Source: Tenggerimyces flavus (lineage in GTDB: Bacteria > Actinomycetota > Actinomycetes > Propionibacteriales > Actinopolymorphaceae). From it: DNA of 64,000 nucleotides. Positions within the stretch are counted from its first letter, which is position 1. Each line of letters starts with the position of its first letter. The translations under genes were made by a program, and so were the position numbers. The stretch covers positions 2,852,001-2,916,000 of the forward strand of contig NZ_JAFBCM010000001.1 of the NCBI RefSeq assembly GCF_016907715.1, written 5' to 3'. The notes under the pieces are model-generated. The model was not told where the DNA came from. It ran no database searches and saw only the letters and a list, made by a program, of their open reading frames with translations. Below are positions 49,695-58,900 of the stretch, one piece after another.

Positions 49695-50867
49695 GTGTCC
49701 TTTCCGCCGCTCGTCGAACCCGCCGCGTCTTTGTCGGTCGATGAGGTGCGTCGCTATTCGCGCCACATCATCATCCCCGACGTCGGCATGGACGGGCAGA
49801 AGCGCCTGAAGAACGCGAAGGTCCTGGTCATCGGCGCCGGTGGCCTCGGCAGCCCCGCGCTGCTCTATCTGGCCGCCGCCGGTGTCGGCACGCTCGGCAT
49901 CGTCGACTTCGACACCGTCGACGAGTCCAACCTGCAGCGCCAGGTCATCCACGGCCAGTCCGACGTCGGCAAGCCGAAGGCGCGCAGCGCCAAGGAGTCG
50001 ATCCAGGAGATCAACCCGTTCGTCGAGGTGATCCTGCACGAGACGCGGCTGGACTCCGACAACGCGCTCGAGGTGCTCGGTGACTACGACCTGATCCTCG
50101 ACGGCACCGACAACTTCGCGACGCGTTACCTGGTGAACGACGCCGCCGTGATCCTCGGCAAGCCGTACGTCTGGGGCTCGATCTACCGGTTCGAAGGCCA
50201 GGTCAGCGTGTTCTGGGCCGAGCAGGGTCCGCACTACCGCGACCTCTACCCCGAGCCCCCGCCGCCCGGCATGGTCCCGTCCTGCGCCGAGGGCGGCGTG
50301 CTCGGCGTGCTGTGCGCCTCCATCGGCAGCGTGATGGTGAACGAGGCCATCAAGCTCATCACCGGCATCGGCGACCCGCTGATCGGCAGGCTGTTGATCT
50401 TCGACGCGCTGGAGATGTCGTGGCGCGAGCTCAAGATCAACCGCGACCCGGAGACCGCCCCGGTGACGGAGCTGATCGACTATGAGGCATTCTGCGGAGT
50501 GATTTCCGACGAGGCAGCGGAGGCAGCGGTGGACTCCACGATCGACGTACGCACCCTCAAACAGTGGCTGGACGAGCGCGAGGCTGGTCAGCGCGACTTC
50601 GAGCTGGTCGACGTACGCGAGCCGAACGAGTACGAGATCGTCAACATCCCCGGCGCGGTACTGATCCCGAAGGGCGAGTTCCTCACCGGCGAGGCGTTCG
50701 AGAAGCTGCCCAAGGACAAGCAGATCGTGCTGCACTGCAAGGTCGGCGGACGTTCGGCCGAGGCGCTGGCCGCGGCCAAGGGCGCGGGCTTCTCCGACGC
50801 TGTGCACGTCGGCGGCGGGATCCTCGCGTGGGTCTCCCAGATCGAGCCGGACAAGCCTTCCTACTGA
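49695..50867 (+). CDS. moeZ: Adenylyltransferase/sulfurtransferase MoeZ
   Basis: 390 aa. The N-terminal E1-like/ThiF domain (about 12-255) has RYSRHIIIPDVGMDGQKRL, the ATP site VLVIGAGGLGSPALLYLAAAG and DGTDNFATRYLVND. The C-terminal rhodanese domain (about 275-385) ends in the loop HCKVGGRSAE with active-site Cys. MoeZ adenylates and thiocarboxylates ubiquitin-like carriers (MoaD, ThiS, CysO) for molybdopterin, thiamine and cysteine synthesis. The GTG start follows GAGGAG. Its stop overlaps the next convergent gene by 7 bp. Confidence 0.95.
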   Translation: MSFPPLVEPAASLSVDEVRRYSRHIIIPDVGMDGQKRLKNAKVLVIGAGGLGSPALLYLAAAGVGTLGIVDFDTVDESNLQRQVIHGQSDVGKPKARSAKESIQEINPFVEVILHETRLDSDNALEVLGDYDLILDGTDNFATRYLVNDAAVILGKPYVWGSIYRFEGQVSVFWAEQGPHYRDLYPEPPPPGMVPSCAEGGVLGVLCASIGSVMVNEAIKLITGIGDPLIGRLLIFDALEMSWRELKINRDPETAPVTELIDYEAFCGVISDEAAEAAVDSTIDVRTLKQWLDEREAGQRDFELVDVREPNEYEIVNIPGAVLIPKGEFLTGEAFEKLPKDKQIVLHCKVGGRSAEALAAAKGAGFSDAVHVGGGILAWVSQIEPDKPSY

Positions 50868-51232
50868 TCGACGCGCTGCTTGGTGAGGAGTAGCGGCACC
50901 GCCGGTGCCGCTACCCCGAGCCCGACGACGATTCCGATCCAGTACGGACCCGGAACGATCGCACTGATCACCGCGACGATCGCTCCGGTGACGACCTGCC
51001 AGCCCGCGCCAGCCCGCTGGCGACGACGCAGTTGTTTCGCGGCCGCGACCAGCGGGATGAGCAGCGCGATCGCGACGACGCCGAGGACGGCGGAGAAGAT
51101 CATCGCGTAGCCGTGCCGATCCGAGGTGGGATCGACCAGCGACCGGACGAACGCCACCGCGAGGAAGACCAGCGCGGCGACCACGGCGATCACTGCCAGC
51201 GCGTTGATGATCTGATTGATCCGCCAGAGCAC
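50861..51232 (-). CDS. Membrane protein of unknown function
   Basis: 123 aa from the GTG (VLWRINQIINALAVIAVV); a TTG at 51268 would add 12 residues and overlap the divergent ATL gene start, so I prefer the GTG. Four hydrophobic segments are visible, including YAMIFSAVLGVVAIALLIPLVAAA and a last pair VVTGAIVAVISAIVPGPY and WIGIVVGLGVAAPAVPLLL. The family is not recognised; a membrane protein at this place beside moeZ is, from memory, common in relatives. Confidence 0.7.
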   Translation of the reverse strand: MLWRINQIINALAVIAVVAALVFLAVAFVRSLVDPTSDRHGYAMIFSAVLGVVAIALLIPLVAAAKQLRRRQRAGAGWQVVTGAIVAVISAIVPGPYWIGIVVGLGVAAPAVPLLLTKQRVDQ

Positions 51233-51261
51233 GGCTCGATTGTCGTCGGGAGGACCGCCGA

Positions 51262-51621
51262 ATGCCAACGGAGGAGTACGTCGAGCGCGTGCTCGCGGTC
51301 GTGGAACGCATCCCGCCCGGCACGGTGCTCGCGTACGGCGACATCGCCGAGTACCTCGGTGAGGGTGGCCCTCGCCAGGTCGGCTGGGTGATGTCCCACT
51401 ACGGCGGCGGCGTCCCCTGGTGGCGCGTCGTCCGCGCCGATGGCAGCCCGCACGAAGCGAACGCGGGCGAGGCGATCCGGCAGCTGCGCTCGGAGGGCAC
51501 GCCGTTCCGCCCCACCGGCGATCCGGCGCGGGTGGACATGCGCCAGGCGCGCTGGGACGGGAAGCAGCCGAAGAAGCTCAGCCGACGCCGCAAGGTGGCG
51601 ACTGCGGCCCCTGGCGACTAG
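51262..51621 (+). CDS. Alkyltransferase-like DNA-binding protein (ATL, MGMT family)
   Basis: 119 aa. The MGMT C-terminal DNA-binding domain is clear: VVERIPPGTVLAYGDIAEYLG, the helix-turn-helix GGPRQVGWVMSHYGG and the active-site segment VPWWRVVRADGS. The nucleophilic Cys of PCHR is replaced by Trp (PWWR), so it cannot accept alkyl groups. ATLs flip and flag alkylguanines for nucleotide excision repair. The basic C-terminal tail (QPKKLSRRRK) may help DNA binding. It lies before adnA/adnB among repair genes. Confidence 0.9.
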   Translation: MPTEEYVERVLAVVERIPPGTVLAYGDIAEYLGEGGPRQVGWVMSHYGGGVPWWRVVRADGSPHEANAGEAIRQLRSEGTPFRPTGDPARVDMRQARWDGKQPKKLSRRRKVATAAPGD

Positions 51622-52024
51622 GCCGTGTCTGCCAACGATCGCCTGACGCGCTGCGCCCCGCGCCATCGCGCTGCGCCCGATGACCGGCGCTCTTTGCCAG
51701 ACAAGACTTGGCCTCAGGATTCATCGTTGGTGGGCGACTTTGGCCTGTGAAGAGGGACGTGTCTGTCCTGCGGGGAGGCTTGGGATTGCGAGGGCTCGAG
51801 TGATCCGAGCGGGAGGCACTCCGTAGGTGAAGCGTCGTGTCACCCTACGCGGCCAGTAGCCCCTCTACCTGGCGTCCACCCCACGTAATGGGGCCATTGA
51901 TCATGTTTACATGATCATTGGCCCCAGAGCGGGGCCGGACCGGGTGAAGCAACCGCTGGACGAAGGATCGAGGCTAGGCGGCGTCGCGAGCCCACGCCAC
52001 TGTTTCAGCCTGGAGAAGCACTGG
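51622..52024. other. Gap without a gene: F1 element
   Basis: This 403-bp gap lies between the convergent ATL and deoxyribosyltransferase-like genes. Its only distinct structure is F1 copy 4 (51859-51925). The rest is GC-rich with no credible frame. Confidence 0.65.
51859..51925. repeat. Palindromic element family F1, copy 4
   Basis: Inverted orientation relative to copy 1. CCCCTCTACCTGG and CCACGTAATGGGG form the GC stem-loop, followed by GGGGCCATTGATCATGT-tt-ACATGATCATTGGCCCC. The arms CCCC, GGGGCC and GGCCCC are mutually complementary. Confidence 0.85.
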
Positions 52025-52366
52025 TCAGACGGGATCGGTGAACGAGATCGGCTTGCCGGTGGCGCGGGCGTAGGCGATCTCCCTGCTCGTGGACTCGCCG
52101 ATGTACCCGCCGGGGTTGACGACCAGGACGCGGTCAGCCAGGTCGATCTTGCGCAGGTGGAGGGCGCCCAACGCGGTCTTCTGCTCGTCGGTGATCACCT
52201 CGTTTGCGTCGTGATCCTCGGCGGGCCGGAAGACGCCGGGCGCGACGACGATGACGCCTGCCAAGGTCAAGTCGCGGTTCGCCGCGCGCAGCTCGTCCGC
52301 GAACCGGGCAGAGCCGCAGATGCACACGATCTCAGGTCGGTCAGGCACAGCTCGCGTCGACTTCAT
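52025..52366 (-). CDS. Nucleoside 2-deoxyribosyltransferase-like protein
   Basis: 113 aa. EIVCICGSARFADELRAANRDLTLAGVIVVAPGVF is the Rossmann-like start of this fold (ICGS binds phosphate or sugar). LHLRKIDLADRVLVVNPGGYIGESTSREIAYARATGKPI is the matching C-terminal half, where Asp and Glu would act. The family exchanges or cleaves nucleoside glycosidic bonds or binds nucleotides; the precise activity is unknown. The ATG at 52366 has no ribosome-binding site, so the start is uncertain. Confidence 0.75.
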   Translation of the reverse strand: MKSTRAVPDRPEIVCICGSARFADELRAANRDLTLAGVIVVAPGVFRPAEDHDANEVITDEQKTALGALHLRKIDLADRVLVVNPGGYIGESTSREIAYARATGKPISFTDPV

Positions 52367-52519
52367 GGACAGGAACACGAGCCAACAGCTTACGCAGCGA
52401 GCTGGACACGGCCGCACTGTCGCAGGCGGGAGGCCCACCACTCCCCGACCCCACCGACCAGCCGGCCTCCCCGAGAATCCGCTGACAGCGAACGCCAACG
52501 CCTGAGTCAAGTGCGTTGC

Positions 52520-52550
52520 CCACAGGCAATCCACAGCAATCCACAGACAA
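52520..52550. repeat. Short direct repeats upstream of adnA
   Basis: CCACAG occurs three times at about 10-bp intervals (CCACAGGCAAT, CCACAGCAAT, CCACAGACAA). The central CAATCCACA differs from the DnaA-box consensus TTATCCACA at two positions. No gene lies in 52367-52643 otherwise. Confidence 0.45.
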
Positions 52551-52643
52551 TTCGGACCTCGTTTCGTCTTTCCCACAAGGGAATCACGCCTCATCGGCCC
52601 GGCGGCGAGACGGTTGTCGGAGCGGTCTGATGGAATGCCCGGC

Positions 52644-55600
52644 ATGCCTGCTCCGGCCTACAGACTCGTTCGCCGGCCCCGCACTCACCAAGCGGCGCCG
52701 GCGCTCGATGCTGCCCAGCGAGCAGTCGTCGATCATCGAGGTGGTCCGCTGCTCGTTCTCGCGGGCCCGGGCACCGGCAAGACCGCCACGCTCGTCGAGG
52801 CCGCGGCCGACCGGATCGAACGGGACGGCCTCAACCCCGGCCAGGTCCTCGCGCTCACGTTCGGACGCAGAGCAGCCGCCGAGCTCAGAGACCGCATCGC
52901 GGCAAGGCTCGACCGCACCATCCGCGAGCCGCTGGCCAGAACGTTCCACTCCTACGCGTTCGGCCTCCTCAGACGCGAAGCCGTCCTCAACGCCCTCCCC
53001 ACGCCACGCCTGCTCGCCGGACCCGAGCAGGACCTCCTCATCCGCGACCTGCTCAGAGGCGACGTCGAGGAGTTCCAAGCCCGCGACTGGCCCGAGCTAG
53101 TCAGACCCGCCCTCCTCACCAGAGGCTTCGCGCAGGAGCTCCGCGACCTCCTCCTCAGAGCGGCCGAGCGCGGCATCGACCCACCAAGCCTCGCCAAGCT
53201 CGGCAAGGCAAACAAGCGCGACGACTGGGTCTCCGCCGCCAAGTTCGCCAGGCAGTACGAGGCAGTCACCGCCCTCCGACCCGAAACCCCAGCCCTCGAC
53301 CCCGCCGAGCTGGTGCGAGCCGCCGTCGACCTGCTTCGCACCGACAAGAAGCTGCTCGAAGAAGAACGCGAAGCACGGTCCGTCGTCCTCGTCGACGAGT
53401 ACCAGGACGCCGACCCCGCCCAGGAGGAGCTGCTCCAGCTCCTCGCCGGCGGCGGCCGCGACCTGATCGTCGTCGGCGACCCCGACCAGTCGATCTACGC
53501 GTTCCGCGGCGCCGAGGTCGACGGCATCCGCGACTTCGCCCAGCGGTTCAAGCGCGCCGACGGCGCCGACGCCCGCACCGTCGCGCTCACCACCTCGCGC
53601 AGAGCCGGCACCAACCTCCTCGCCGCCTCGAGGAGGGTCGCCGCCAAGCTCGGCGGCCCGCCCGCGCACCGCCGCCTCGTTCCCGCGAGCACCAACGACG
53701 GCAGCCTCGAGGTCCACCTCTTCCGCAGCGCCAACCAGGAGGCGGCGTACGCAGCGCAACGACTCCGCGAAGCCCACCTCGTCGAGGGCATCCCGTGGTC
53801 GCGGATGGCCGTGCTCGTCAGAGCCGCCACCCAGGTCCCCGTCCTCAGGCGCTCGCTCGCCATGGCCGGCGTGCCCGCGACGGTACGGCTGGAGGAGCTC
53901 GCGCTCGTCGACCAGCCGGCCGTCAGACCGCTCCTCACCCTGCTCGAGCTCGCCGCCGGTCGCCGCGAGCTCGACACGAACGTCGCCGTCGAGCTGCTCA
54001 CCAGCCCGTTCGGCGGCGCCGACGTCCTCGCCCTCCGGCGGCTCAGGCAAGAGCTCAGACGGTTCGAGCTCGCCAACGGCGGCACGAAGGCCTCCGCCGA
54101 GCTACTCGTCGAGGTCATCCAGCAGCCGCTCGAACTCACCCCGCTCGACGAGAACGCCATGCGGCCCGCGCACCGCATCGCCGAGCTGCTCCAGCTCGCC
54201 ACCAAGGCGATCGACGACGACGCCGCCACCGCGGAGTCCGTCCTCTGGGCCATGTGGAACGGAGCCAACGTCGCCGACCGCTGGGCGGCACGCGCAGCCG
54301 CCGGCGGACCAGGCGCCGCAACAGCCGACCGCGACCTCGACGCGGTCACAGCACTGTTCGACACCGTCCAAAGGTTCGTCGACAGACTGCCCGCCGCCGG
54401 TCCCGCGGTGTTCCTCGATCACCTGCTGGGACAGGAGATTCCGGCCGACACGCTCGCCCCGCGCGCACCCGACGGAGACGCGGTCGCGGTCCTCACCGCG
54501 CACGCCGCCAAGGGCCTCGAGTGGGAGGTCGTGGCCGTCGCCGGGGTTCAGGAGGGTGTCTGGCCCGACCTGCGCATCCGCGGCTCGCTGCTCGGCTCGG
54601 AGCAGCTCGTCGACCTGGTCGCCGGCCGCGACAGCTCCCCGGCGTTCGCGGTCGCGCGGATGCTCGCGGAGGAACGCAGACTCTTCTACGTCGCGGTGAC
54701 GAGAGCTCGCAGGCAGCTTCTCGTCACCGCGATCTCCGACGAGGAGTCGCACCCGTCCCGCTTCCTCGACGAGCTCGCGCCCTGGACCGGGCCGGGCGAC
54801 GAGCGCCCGTTCACCCGCGTGCCGAGAGGCCTCGACCTCGCGTCCGTCGTCGCCGAGCTCCGTTCGGTTGTCTGCGCACCCGAAGGCAGCGACGAAGCAC
54901 GCAGGCAGGCTGCTGCGCACGAGCTGGCCAGGCTCGCCGCCGCCGGCGTCAGGGGCGCGCACCCCGGCAGCTGGTACGCGCTCCCGCCGCTCTCCGACGA
55001 CGGACCACTCCGCCGCCCGCACGAGAGCGTCCGCGTCTCACCGAGCAAGGTCGAGGCGTTCAGCCGCTGCGCGCTGCGCTGGCTGCTCGAAGCCTCCGGC
55101 GGCAGCGCGGGCGACGAGGTACGCCAGGGCATCGGCAACCTCGTCCACGACCTCGCGTCGGCCGGCGTCGACATCGACGAGCTGCTCGACGAGTTCGAGG
55201 AGCGCTGGCCGGAGATCGACGCCGGCACCGGGTGGTACGCCGACCGCCAGCACACGCAGGCGCGCGACATCGTCGAACGACTGGCCGGCTGGCTGCGCGG
55301 CAACCCGCGCGCGCTCGTCGCCGCCGAGGAGGGCTTCGAGGTCCAGGTCGGCCGCGCCAAGCTCACCGGGAGGATCGACCGGCTCGAGCGAGACAGCGAG
55401 GGCAGGCTGATCGTCGTCGACCTCAAGACCGGCAAGAGTCGACCAGCACGAGCTGACCTGCCCGAGCACCCCCAGCTCGGCGCGTACCAGCTCGCCGTCC
55501 AGCGCGGAGGTTTCGCCGAAGCAGCAGGAGGCGAGACTCGGAGCGGCGGCGCGATGCTCGTCCACCTCGGCACCGGCGCGAAGGCAGCCGAGCAGCACCA

Positions 55601-55772
55601 GCCGCCGATCGAGCAGGCCGAGGACCCGGAGTGGGCCGAGCGCCTCGTCCGCAACACCGCCGAGGGGATGGCCGGCGCCGCGTTTCTCGCCGCGGACAAC
55701 CGCTGGTGCAACGTCTGCGACGTGCGGCGGAGCTGCCCGGTCCATGTCGAGGGTGGGCAGGTGACGCCATGA
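52644..55772 (+). CDS. adnA: AdnA-like helicase-nuclease subunit with Fe-S cluster
   Basis: 1042 aa. The N-terminal UvrD-like motor has AGPGTGKT (Walker A, 40-47), LTFGRRAAAEL, VVLVDEYQDADPAQEELL (Walker B), VVGDPDQSIYAFRG, HAAKGLEWEVV and YVAVTRARRQL. The C-terminal RecB-type nuclease has GRIDRLERD and LIVVDLKTGK. An Fe-S site is formed by a Cys in FSRCALRWLLE and CNVCDVRRSC (Cys1022, 1025, 1031). With AdnB it resects double-strand breaks, as shown in mycobacteria. The start is uncertain (52635 is possible). Its stop overlaps a duplicated start (ATGA). Confidence 0.93.
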   Translation: MPAPAYRLVRRPRTHQAAPALDAAQRAVVDHRGGPLLVLAGPGTGKTATLVEAAADRIERDGLNPGQVLALTFGRRAAAELRDRIAARLDRTIREPLARTFHSYAFGLLRREAVLNALPTPRLLAGPEQDLLIRDLLRGDVEEFQARDWPELVRPALLTRGFAQELRDLLLRAAERGIDPPSLAKLGKANKRDDWVSAAKFARQYEAVTALRPETPALDPAELVRAAVDLLRTDKKLLEEEREARSVVLVDEYQDADPAQEELLQLLAGGGRDLIVVGDPDQSIYAFRGAEVDGIRDFAQRFKRADGADARTVALTTSRRAGTNLLAASRRVAAKLGGPPAHRRLVPASTNDGSLEVHLFRSANQEAAYAAQRLREAHLVEGIPWSRMAVLVRAATQVPVLRRSLAMAGVPATVRLEELALVDQPAVRPLLTLLELAAGRRELDTNVAVELLTSPFGGADVLALRRLRQELRRFELANGGTKASAELLVEVIQQPLELTPLDENAMRPAHRIAELLQLATKAIDDDAATAESVLWAMWNGANVADRWAARAAAGGPGAATADRDLDAVTALFDTVQRFVDRLPAAGPAVFLDHLLGQEIPADTLAPRAPDGDAVAVLTAHAAKGLEWEVVAVAGVQEGVWPDLRIRGSLLGSEQLVDLVAGRDSSPAFAVARMLAEERRLFYVAVTRARRQLLVTAISDEESHPSRFLDELAPWTGPGDERPFTRVPRGLDLASVVAELRSVVCAPEGSDEARRQAAAHELARLAAAGVRGAHPGSWYALPPLSDDGPLRRPHESVRVSPSKVEAFSRCALRWLLEASGGSAGDEVRQGIGNLVHDLASAGVDIDELLDEFEERWPEIDAGTGWYADRQHTQARDIVERLAGWLRGNPRALVAAEEGFEVQVGRAKLTGRIDRLERDSEGRLIVVDLKTGKSRPARADLPEHPQLGAYQLAVQRGGFAEAAGGETRSGGAMLVHLGTGAKAAEQHQPPIEQAEDPEWAERLVRNTAEGMAGAAFLAADNRWCNVCDVRRSCPVHVEGGQVTP

Positions 55773-55902
55773 GCCGGCGCCGCACTGTGTTCATGGCCGC
55801 GGACAACCGCTGGTGCAACGTCTGCGACGTGCGGAGGAGCTGCCCGGTGCACGTCGAGGGTGGGCAGGTGACGCCATGAGCCCACGCCGCACCGTGCTGC
55901 CC
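55689..55902. repeat. 107-bp tandem duplication at the adnA/adnB junction
   Basis: Units 55689-55795 and 55796-55902 match over about 99 positions with roughly six differences. Each contains the end of adnA (the AADNRWCNVCDVRRSC codons), the stop, and the ATGAGCC start of the following gene. The second unit runs into the true adnB. Confidence 0.92.
55769..55879 (+). CDS. Mini-gene created by the junction duplication (duplicated AdnA tail)
   Basis: 36 aa: MSRRRTVFM, an adnB-like start, followed by AADNRWCNVCDVRRSCPVHV and EGGQVTP, the adnA end. The ATG overlaps the adnA stop (ATGA), and its own stop overlaps the adnB ATG (ATGA), so ribosome coupling is preserved through two -1 steps. The coded peptide carries the CxxC-x5-C Fe-S motif alone. 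It could be translated but have no function beyond relaying ribosomes, or it could be a cysteine-rich peptide. Confidence 0.6.
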   Translation: MSRRRTVFMAADNRWCNVCDVRRSCPVHVEGGQVTP

Positions 55903-58900
55903 GATCAGATGCCGCTGTCCTGGGAGGTCGACGAGTCCGCGCCGCGCTACTCGGCCGCGGATCTCGCACGAGCGTTGGGCAATCACCCACCGACGCCGGA
56001 GCAGGCGGCGGTGATCGAGGCACCGCTCGGACCCGAGGTGGTCGTCGCCGGCGCGGGTTCGGGCAAGACCGAGACGATGGCCGCGCGCGTGGTGTGGCTG
56101 GTGGCGAACGGGCTGGTCGCGCCCGAGCAGGTGCTGGGTCTGACGTTCACCCGCAAGGCTGCGCGCGAGCTGGCGGCGAGAATCCGCCGCAGGCTGCAGC
56201 AGCTCAGAGCCCGCGGACACCTCGGCCCAGCCGGTCCGTACGACGACTCGACGCCGGGCGACGTGTCGGTCGCCACGTACGACGCCTACGCGCAGCGCAT
56301 CGTCGCCGAGCACGCGCTGCGGCTCGGCCGCGAGCCCGGCACGAGACTGGTCACGCCCGCGATCGCCTGGCAGTACGCGACCCGCGTCGTCGAGACGTAC
56401 GACGGCCCGATGGACTTCGTCGACTACGCGTTCTCCACCGTCGTCGACGCGGTGCTCTCGCTGCACGGCGAGATGGCCGGCCACCTGGTGACGCCGGCGC
56501 AGCTCGAGGACTTCACCCAACGGCTGATCGCGCGCGTCAAGGAGAAGCCGAAGGTCGCGCGGACCAAGGGACAACTGCACGCCGAGGTCGAGGGCGCGCT
56601 GCGGCGCCAGGTCGCACGGGTGCAGCTGCTGCCGATCGTCGAGGCGTTCGTCGCGGAGAAGCAACGCCGCGAAGCCGTCGACTTCGCCGACCAGGCGGCG
56701 TTGGCGGCGCAGCTCGCCGAGGAGTTCCCCGAGGTGGGCGAGCGCGAACGAGACCGCTACTCGGTCGTGCTGCTCGACGAGTACCAGGACACCAGCCACG
56801 CGCAGCTCGCGATGCTGCGTGGGCTGTACGGAGGCAAGACCGCGCATCCGATCGTCGCGGTCGGCGACCCGTGTCAGTCGATCTACGGCTGGCGCGGCGC
56901 GAGCGCGGCGACGCTGGTGGCGTTCGGCGAGCAGTTCCGATCGGGCACCGGCGAGGCGGCGCCGACCCGTTCGCTGTCGACGAGTTTCCGCAACGGGGCT
57001 TCGGTGTTGGCGGTGGCGAACGTCCTCGCCGAGCCGCTGCGAAGCGGCGGGCTGGTCGTTCCCGAGCTGGCGTCGCACCCCTCGACCGGCGCGGGCGAGG
57101 TGCTCGCGTCGCTGCACCTCACCGTCGACGACGAGGCACGCGACGTCGCCGCCAGAATCAACGAGCTCTGGACGGCGGACGCACCGCTGCGTTCGGCCGG
57201 CGGCGTGGGGCGAACGGTCGCCGTCCTCGTCCGCAAGCGCGCGCAGATCGACCGGATCGCGCGGTCGTTGCGCGGGTACGGCCTGCCGGTCGAGGTCGTC
57301 GGTGTCGGTGGGCTGCTCGCGACCCCCGCGGTGACCGACGTGGTGGCGACGCTGCGGGTGCTCTCCGACCCGTCCCGCGGCGACGCGCTGATGCGGCTGC
57401 TGACCGGAGCGCGGTGGCGGATCGGGCCGCGCGACCTCGACGGCCTGGGCCGCTGGGCCCGCAGGCTCGCGGCGGCGCGGGCCGCGGGCCAACCCGCGGA
57501 GGCCGCGCCCGAGATCGCCGTCGACACCTCGGGTGAGCGGCGCCGCATCTCCGCCGACGACATCGACCAGCGGTCGATCATCGACGCGCTGGACGCGTTG
57601 CCGCAGGAGGGCTGGTTCTCCCCGGCGGGGCGCCGGCGGATGACGGCGTTGGCGGACGAGCTGCGGACGTTGCGCTCGCGGGCCGCGCAGCCGTTGGTCG
57701 ATCTGGTGGCCGACGTCGTTCGTACGTTGGGCTTGGACGTCGAGGTCGCGGCCCGCACGGGCGACGTCACGACGAGCCGCGCCGACCTCGACGCGTTCCT
57801 CGACGTCGCGGTGGGCTTCGCGGACAGCGGCGAGGGCGCCACGCTGACGGCGTTCCTGGCGTTCCTCGACGCTGCCGACGAGGAGGAGCGCGGGCTCGAG
57901 CCGGGCCAGGTCGAGATCGACGACGAACGCATCCAGGTGCTGACCGTGCACGGCGCGAAGGGCCTGGAGTGGGACGTCGTGTTCGTGCCCGGCATGGTCG
58001 AGGGCGTTCTGCCCGCGGCCAGGGCGAAGGACAAGGCGTGGCTGTCCGACGTGGGCGCGTTGCCGTTCCCATTGCGCGGCGACGCGGCGGTGCTGCCCGA
58101 GCTCGACGTGTCCGGTGCCGCCGACCAGGGCGACGTGAAGGCGGCGTTCGAGCAGTTCATGGAGGACTGCGGCGAGCGGGCGCGGCTGGAGGAGCGGCGG
58201 TTGGCGTACGTCGCGGTCACTCGGGCGCGGCAGCTGCTGATCTGCTCGGGCTATCGGTGGGACGAGACGACGAAGCCGCGCGAGCCGGGGGAGTATCTGC
58301 AGGAGATCGCGGCGGTCTGCGCGGCCGGCGCGGGGTCGCTGCCGGTGTGGCACGGGACGGTCGACGTCGAGGGCGGCAACCCGGTGACCGCGGAGCCGCC
58401 GAGCCACGCGTGGCCGTACGACCCGTTGGACGACAAGCGGCGTACGGAGATCCGCGCCGGCGCCAACCTCGTCGGGCTGTCGCTCGCTGCCCTGGACTCG
58501 CCGGCACCGATGCCGCAGCCGGTGCTCGAGGCGTCGTACGAATGGCACCGTGACGTCGACCTGCTGCTGTCCGAGCGCGCGCGGCGGGCCGCGCGCGACG
58601 AGGTGCTGGTGGAGCTGCCGGAGCGGCTGTCGGTCTCGCAGCTGGTGTCGCTGCGGCGCGATCCGTCCGCCCTCGCACGGGTGATCCGACGCCCGGTGCC
58701 GCGCCCACCCAACCCGTTGGCCCGCCGAGGCACGGCGTTCCACGCGTGGCTGGAGTCTCGGTTCGGGCGGCCGCAGCTGCTGGACGTGGATGAGCTGCCC
58801 GGCTCGGCCGACGAACAGGCCGAGGTTGACAGCGACCTCGAGGTGTTGCAGAACGCCTTCCTGGCTTCGGAATGGGCGGAGCAGCAGCCGGTCGAGGTGG

